Of a stretch of 19,177 nt of DNA, positions 14,860 to 19,177 are shown in pieces. The notes below the pieces were generated by a model. The model made no database searches and was not told the DNA's origin. It saw only the letters and a list, made by a program, of their open reading frames with translations. How positions within the stretch are numbered: position 1 is the first letter of the stretch; each line of letters begins with the position of its first letter. The position numbers and the translations under genes were made by a program. Source of the stretch: Eubacteriales bacterium (GTDB taxonomy: Bacteria > Bacillota_A > Clostridia > Lachnospirales > Lachnospiraceae); NCBI GenBank assembly GCA_030533315.1, contig JAUNJL010000048.1, positions 1 to 19,177 on the forward strand, given 5' to 3'.

Positions 14860-17144
14860 AATTTGTAAATCAGTCCATACAAAAAAAGGACGCCATGGCT
14901 TTGGTCACCGGGAAGCCGGTCTACACGGACGATATCGCCCCCAGGGACTGTCTGATCGTAAAGCTCCTCCGCAGTCCCCATGCAAACGCCTGGGTGGAGG
15001 AGATCCGGACAGACGCCGCGAAAAAGGTGGAGGGCGTGGTATGCGTGCTCACCTGGGAGGACGTGCCTGGGAACCGGTTTACCATCGCAGGGCAGACCTA
15101 TCCAGAGCTGAGTCCCTATGACAAGCTGATCCTGGACCGGCATCTGCGGTATGTGGGGGATCCCGTGGCCATCATCGGGGCAGAGACCGAGGAGGCTGCC
15201 AGAAATGCGATCCGCCGGATCAAGGTGAAGTACAAGGTGCTTCCCGCTATCCTGGACATGAGGGAGGCAAAGGACAACTCCATTTTGGTTCACCCGGAGG
15301 AAGATTGGGAATCCAAGGTTCCCGTGGGGGCGGACAACAAGCGGAACCTGGCGGCTCACGGGACCGAGGAGATGGGGGACGTGGAGGCCGCCCTTGCCGC
15401 CTGCAAATACACGGTGGACGCCACTTATCACACAAAGGCGGATCAGCAGACCATGATGGAGACCTTCCGCACGTCCTGTTTCCTGGATCATTTCGGGCGT
15501 CTCAACGTGATCTCCTCCACTCAGACCCCCTTCCACATCAGAAGGATCCTGGGGCGCGCCCTGGACATCCCCTCCTCCAGGATTCGGGTACAGAAGCCTC
15601 GGATCGGAGGGGGCTTCGGGGCAAAGCAGACGGCCGTCTGTGAGGTTTATCCGGCCATTGTGACCTGGGTGACGGGGCGGCCCTCCAAGATCGTGTATAC
15701 CAGGGAGGAGACTCTTACCTGCGGCTCGCCCAGGCACGAGATGGAGCTGCATGTGCGCCTGGGGGCCGATGAAAATGGAATCGTGAAGGTGATCGATGAG
15801 TATGTCCTGTCCAATGCGGGGGCTTACGGAGATCACAGTCCCACGGTGGTAGGCCTGGCGGGGCACAAGGCCATTGCCCTTTATCGCCATCTGACTGCCT
15901 ATCGCTTCACCTACGACGTGGTGTACACCAATCTGCAGGCCGCAGGGGCATTCCGGGGCTATGGGGCTACCCAGGGGATCTTCGCGGTGGAATCCGCGGT
16001 GAACGAGCTGGCCCACAAGATGGGAGTGGATCCTGTGACTCTCCGGGAGAAGAACATGCCTCTGGAGGGGGAGATCCTGAACTGCTACGACGGCAACACG
16101 CCTCTGGCCACCAGCTGTGCCGTGGATAAATGCCTTGCCAGGGCCAAGGAGATGATGGACTGGGACAAAAAGTACCCCTGCCGTCTCATGGAAAACGGCA
16201 AGGTGCGGGCCGTGGGCATGGCCATTGCCATGCAGGGCTCGTCCATCGCCGGCGTGGACGTGGGAGGCGCTACCATGAAGCTGGGAGAGGATGCTTCCTA
16301 CACCCTGTCGCTGGGCTGTGCCGACATGGGGACCGGCTGTGACACCATCCTGGCGCAGATCGCAGCGGACTGTATGGAGACGGACTGTGGAAATGTGGTG
16401 GTCTTCGGCGTGGACACCGACATATCTCCTTATGACTCCGGCTCCTACGCCTCCGCCACCACCTACACCACGGGAAATGCGGTGATGCAGGCCTGCGCCC
16501 GCCTGCGGGAGAAGATCTGTGCCTTCGGGGCCGAGCTTTTGGAGGCAGATCCGGAGGACGTGGATTTTGACGGAAGCGCCGTCACCTGCGGGGAGAGGTC
16601 TGTCTCCTTGGAGGAGATCGCAGTCAAGGCGACCCTGGGAAGATCCAAGGAGCTTCAGGTGACCAGCACCTATTCCTCCCCCATTTCCCCGCCGCCTTAT
16701 ATGGCTGGCATGGCCGAGGTGGAGGTGGATCTGGAGACGGGAGACGTACAGGTGCTGGATTACGTTGCCGTGGTGGACTGCGGCACTCCCATCAACCCCA
16801 ACCTTGCCCGGGTACAGACGGAGGGCGGGATCGCCCAGGGCATTGGCATGGCCCTCACCGAGGACGTGCAGTACACGGAGAAGGGGAGGGTGCGGAACAA
16901 TTCCCTGATGCAGTACAAGATCCCCACCAGGCAGGACGTGGGAAATATCCGAGTCGAGTTTGAGAGCAGCTACGAGGAGAGCGGGCCCTTTGGGGCAAAA
17001 TCCATAGGAGAGCTGGTGATCGACACGCCCAGTCCGGCCATTGCGGATGCGGTCTACAATGCCTCCGGCGTGCGGATCCGGGAGCTGCCCATCACCCCGG
17101 AAAAGATCGCTCTGGGCGTACGAAAAAAGAAAATGGAGAGCTGA
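14856..17144 (+). CDS. Molybdopterin-binding large subunit of xanthine dehydrogenase-family hydroxylase
   Basis: 762 residues, full length for a stand-alone large subunit. It binds molybdopterin cytosine dinucleotide or a related cofactor and hydroxylates a carbon next to nitrogen or an aldehyde. Visible: the N-terminal aldehyde-oxidase a/b hammerhead domain (GKPVYTDDIAPR at 19-30; LLRSPHANA; RYVGDPVAIIGAET), the Mo-domain STQTPFHIRRIL (221-232), RIGGGFGAKQ (249-258), GAFRGYG (364-370), CADMGTGCDTILAQIA (488-503), DSGSYASATTY, and the catalytic-base motif GAKSIGE with E719. The substrate cannot be fixed; purine or related N-heterocycle oxidation is the common guess. No in-frame UGA, so no selenocysteine. 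No cofactor-maturation gene is in the window. Confidence 0.92.
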   Translation: MKFVNQSIQKKDAMALVTGKPVYTDDIAPRDCLIVKLLRSPHANAWVEEIRTDAAKKVEGVVCVLTWEDVPGNRFTIAGQTYPELSPYDKLILDRHLRYVGDPVAIIGAETEEAARNAIRRIKVKYKVLPAILDMREAKDNSILVHPEEDWESKVPVGADNKRNLAAHGTEEMGDVEAALAACKYTVDATYHTKADQQTMMETFRTSCFLDHFGRLNVISSTQTPFHIRRILGRALDIPSSRIRVQKPRIGGGFGAKQTAVCEVYPAIVTWVTGRPSKIVYTREETLTCGSPRHEMELHVRLGADENGIVKVIDEYVLSNAGAYGDHSPTVVGLAGHKAIALYRHLTAYRFTYDVVYTNLQAAGAFRGYGATQGIFAVESAVNELAHKMGVDPVTLREKNMPLEGEILNCYDGNTPLATSCAVDKCLARAKEMMDWDKKYPCRLMENGKVRAVGMAIAMQGSSIAGVDVGGATMKLGEDASYTLSLGCADMGTGCDTILAQIAADCMETDCGNVVVFGVDTDISPYDSGSYASATTYTTGNAVMQACARLREKICAFGAELLEADPEDVDFDGSAVTCGERSVSLEEIAVKATLGRSKELQVTSTYSSPISPPPYMAGMAEVEVDLETGDVQVLDYVAVVDCGTPINPNLARVQTEGGIAQGIGMALTEDVQYTEKGRVRNNSLMQYKIPTRQDVGNIRVEFESSYEESGPFGAKSIGELVIDTPSPAIADAVYNASGVRIRELPITPEKIALGVRKKKMES

Positions 17145-17145
17145 T

Positions 17146-18183
17146 ATGAATCTGATGATCAAGGGGCTTCTGGCAGTCTTCTGGCTGGCGGCGGTCCCCT
17201 GGGCCTGTGGCGCCTGTTTTGCAAGGAAGGGACAGACCCTTGCGGCGGGAGAGCGCCTGATGGTGGGGTATTGCTTTGTGTTCGCCCTGTTTGAGGCACT
17301 GACCCTTCCTCTGATACTCCTGGACGCCAGTCTGTCCGCACTCACCTGGCTTTTCGCCCTGTCCGTGCTTGCCGCCGCCATTCTGGGGCTGTATCTCACC
17401 TGGAAAAGGCGGGGAGAGGGTCTGTCCAATGAAAAAAAGGAGCGGGGCCGGTTTTCTCTATGGATGGTCCTTGCCCTGCTTATGATCCTGGCCCAGATCT
17501 TCGTGGTGGTCTATTATGCCCACATGGACGCGGACGATTCCTTTTATGTGGGAGCCGCCACCACGGCTGTGGAGACGGACACGATCTTTTCCATAAATCC
17601 TTTTACAGGCGTTCCTTACCGAAGGGTCTACACCCGTTACGTGCTGTCTCCCTTTCCCATCTTCCTGGCCGTGGTCAGCAGGCTGTGTCTGGAGCTCCAC
17701 CCGGCCATTCTGGCTCACACGGTGTATCCGGCCATTTTTCTGGCCCTGGGCTACGTGGTGCTGTTTCAGCTGGGAAAAAAGTGGTTTCCCGGGGAGGGGG
17801 AGAAGCAGTGGGTCTTTCTCCTGGTCAGCGGTTGGGTGATCTGGTTCTCCGGGTTTTCCGTTTACACCGCAGGGAATTTCCAGATGGTGCGCATCTGGCA
17901 GGGCAAAGCTTTTTTGGCGGGGGTGTTTCTGCCCTTTCTCCTGTATCTGTCCCTGGAGGTGTTCCAGGAGGAGAGGCCGGCCTATTCGCATGTGGTGGTG
18001 CTTCTGGCAAATGGGGCCTGCTGCCTTCTGTCCTCCATGGGGATTCTTCTGGGGCCGCTCCTCATGGGGATCGTCCTCCTGATGGGCCTGTTTTGGCGGC
18101 GCAGCGTGAAGCGCTTTTTTCTGGGCGGCCTTTGCTGCCTGCCCTCCCTGTTTCTGGGGGCCGTGTATCTGTTCATTCGTTAG
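17146..18183 (+). CDS. Polytopic membrane protein, DUF6077-like / GT-C-like N-terminal half
   Basis: 345 residues; the ATG comes 1 nt after the hydroxylase stop codon, with GGAGAG inside the end of that gene as ribosome binding site. Around ten hydrophobic segments are visible: about 4-24, 38-60, 63-86, 104-124 and several between 165 and 345. A loop between segments four and five has D128-A-D130-D131 (HMDADDSFYVG). This resembles the acidic loop of GT-C glycosyltransferases, followed by INPFTGVPYRRVYTRYVLSPFP (150-171, split by turn residues). The family is found in clostridia without known function. It is co-transcribed with the hydroxylase by position only, and a functional link is unproven. 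It ends in a hydrophobic segment and leads at once into a second membrane protein, so the two may form one unit. Confidence 0.72.
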   Translation: MNLMIKGLLAVFWLAAVPWACGACFARKGQTLAAGERLMVGYCFVFALFEALTLPLILLDASLSALTWLFALSVLAAAILGLYLTWKRRGEGLSNEKKERGRFSLWMVLALLMILAQIFVVVYYAHMDADDSFYVGAATTAVETDTIFSINPFTGVPYRRVYTRYVLSPFPIFLAVVSRLCLELHPAILAHTVYPAIFLALGYVVLFQLGKKWFPGEGEKQWVFLLVSGWVIWFSGFSVYTAGNFQMVRIWQGKAFLAGVFLPFLLYLSLEVFQEERPAYSHVVVLLANGACCLLSSMGILLGPLLMGIVLLMGLFWRRSVKRFFLGGLCCLPSLFLGAVYLFIR

Positions 18184-18196
18184 GAGGTAGGGGGAA

Positions 18197-18970
18197 GTGA
18201 TAGGATTATTGGATCATAGCACTGCCATGTGGAGGCAGTACTGGGGCGGCAGCTGGTATCCCTGGCTGCTGCTTTTGGCCGCCCTCTATCTGCTGGTCTT
18301 CCGGCGGAAAAAAAGGGCGGCAAGGCAGCTTCTGGCATTTTCGGGAGGGCTGCTCTTTCTGTTTTTCTTTCCGCCCACGGCCTGGCTCCTGCAGAAATGT
18401 GTGGGGGCGGAGGTCTGCTGGAGGATTCTGTGGCTGCTTCCCACGGCGCCTCTTTTCGCTTACGGGGCCACGGAGGCGGCCTTTTCCCTGGGAAAAAACC
18501 GGGCGGTCCGGGTTGGCGCAGTGGCGGCAGCCCTCCTGCTTTTGGCCTTTGGGGGAAAAAGCGTGTGGCAGGCGGGAAATTATGAAAAGGTGAACAACCG
18601 TCAGAAGGTGCCGGACGAGGTGGCCCAGATCTGTGAGTTTGTCAGCAGCCAAAGGGAGGAGGGGCAGACCCTCTGCCTGGCCACCAACGACTATCTTGCG
18701 GCTTACATCCGGGTCTACGACCCCTCCATAGAGATGCCCTACAGCCGGGCAAGAAACGGGGCCAGGGACAGGTTCAGCAAGGCTCTGTATAAGCAGATGG
18801 AGCTGCCCTGCCCCAAGATCAGGAAAGTCATCAAGCTGTCCCAGAAGCTGGGAGTGGACTGCCTGGTACACACCCGATTCACCAAAAGACAAGAAAAACG
18901 TCTGAAAAAATCCGGCTACCACCTTGCAGGAATGGTCAATGACAAGGCAATCTACATGCGGCAGCATTGA
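18197..18970 (+). CDS. Membrane protein, possible C-terminal partner of the preceding GT-C-like protein
   Basis: 257 residues with a GTG start; GGAGGT overlaps the preceding stop region and lies about 8 nt upstream, so translation is coupled. Roughly four hydrophobic segments occupy residues 20-35, 44-66, 76-96 and 103-122. A soluble C-terminal part follows (about 125-257: DEVAQICEFVSSQ, TLCLATNDYLAAYIRVYDPSIEMPY split by turns, LGVDCLVHTRFT). A membrane half with a trailing soluble domain is what the C-terminal half of a larger GT-C-like protein looks like. I do not recognise a family with confidence. No catalytic motif is evident. Confidence 0.65.
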   Translation: MIGLLDHSTAMWRQYWGGSWYPWLLLLAALYLLVFRRKKRAARQLLAFSGGLLFLFFFPPTAWLLQKCVGAEVCWRILWLLPTAPLFAYGATEAAFSLGKNRAVRVGAVAAALLLLAFGGKSVWQAGNYEKVNNRQKVPDEVAQICEFVSSQREEGQTLCLATNDYLAAYIRVYDPSIEMPYSRARNGARDRFSKALYKQMELPCPKIRKVIKLSQKLGVDCLVHTRFTKRQEKRLKKSGYHLAGMVNDKAIYMRQH

Positions 18971-19177
18971 TAAAAAAAGAGGCGGGCGGGGAAGGCGTGC
19001 CCAGAAGGGGAGCGAGGGGGAAAGCGGGCTGGGAGGCTCTGAGTGCTTCCCCCCTGCGCCCTTCGGTGGCATAAACTGCCGCTTTGGCCACTCCCTCCTC
19101 CAAAAAAATAACAAAAAACCCACCTCAAAAACGATTCTGGAAACTATTATACAAAAAAAACTTTACAATCCGCAAAG
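18971..19177. other. 3' flank of the operon, right end of window
   Basis: I see no supported gene. GTGGC (19066-19070) and GCCAC (19087-19091) form a hairpin around GGCA/TGCC, a weak terminator candidate for the plus strand. Near the edge, a minus-strand TATAAT (19146-19151) lies within a run of A/T and could be a -10 for a transcript entering this gap; the -35 is poor (TTGCGG at 18 nt). Confidence 0.4.

Noticed and set aside
14856..17144. Selenocysteine-containing hydroxylase
   Set aside because: The frame is continuous with no in-frame TGA; nothing suggests a SECIS element.
14586..17429. 947-codon minus-strand open frame opposite the hydroxylase large subunit
   Set aside because: It is a by-product of GC-rich codon use; the plus strand encodes a full-length enzyme with all motifs. 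Similar long antisense frames opposite the nucleoside kinase (9441-11501) and rpoD (6818-7996) were rejected for the same reason.
1..19177. CRISPR array or diversity-generating retroelement
   Set aside because: No regularly spaced repeats and no reverse transcriptase or template/variable repeat pair were seen.

Overview
The window looks like chromosomal DNA of a fairly GC-rich clostridial Firmicute, probably Lachnospiraceae. Strong AAGGAGG-type ribosome binding sites, the dGTPase-dnaG-rpoD-trmK-Nif3 gene order and a pair of clostridial-type polytopic membrane proteins all point that way. The first 3.5 kb or so are clearly more AT-rich and are mobile DNA; the rest is compact, GC-rich host chromosome.

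Region 1 (1-3557) is a prophage fragment. A phage tail tape measure gene on the minus strand runs off the left edge. It is interrupted by a group I intron (about 2166-3142, minus strand) whose P3, P7 and J8/7 elements can be read directly from the sequence. In place of a sense-strand homing endonuclease or transposase, the intron carries a small two-zinc-ribbon protein gene on the opposite strand, with its own extended -10 promoter. That gene is bracketed by a perfect 13-bp inverted repeat that would fold the insert out of the intron RNA. The tape measure reading frame stops being recognisable about 75 bp upstream of the intron. There it meets degraded coding-like DNA, so the prophage is probably deleted or rearranged. 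The region ends at a tRNA-Leu gene (3558-3642, minus) with a near-consensus promoter and terminator; its anticodon appears to be AAG, which is uncommon in bacteria.

Region 2 (3912-9456) is a macromolecular-synthesis operon on the plus strand: an HD-domain dGTPase-like protein, DNA primase, the primary sigma factor, tRNA m1A22 methyltransferase and a Nif3-like metal protein. Gaps are short and the last pair overlaps. Region 3 (9555-12462) holds a TGS/ThrRS-like nucleoside kinase and a DUF362 protein with extra C-terminal cysteines. They converge on a cytidylate-kinase-like gene (12666-13253, minus), and two large hairpins lie in the convergent gap.

Region 4 (13501-18970) is a tightly coupled operon. 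It encodes FAD, [2Fe-2S] and molybdopterin subunits of a xanthine dehydrogenase-family hydroxylase, joined by two 4-nt ATGA overlaps. Two polytopic membrane proteins that may form a split GT-C-like unit follow at once. The likely operon promoter has an extended -10 hexamer inside an 8+8-bp palindrome, so a repressor site is plausible. The most unusual item in the window is the group I intron with its antisense zinc-ribbon cargo.
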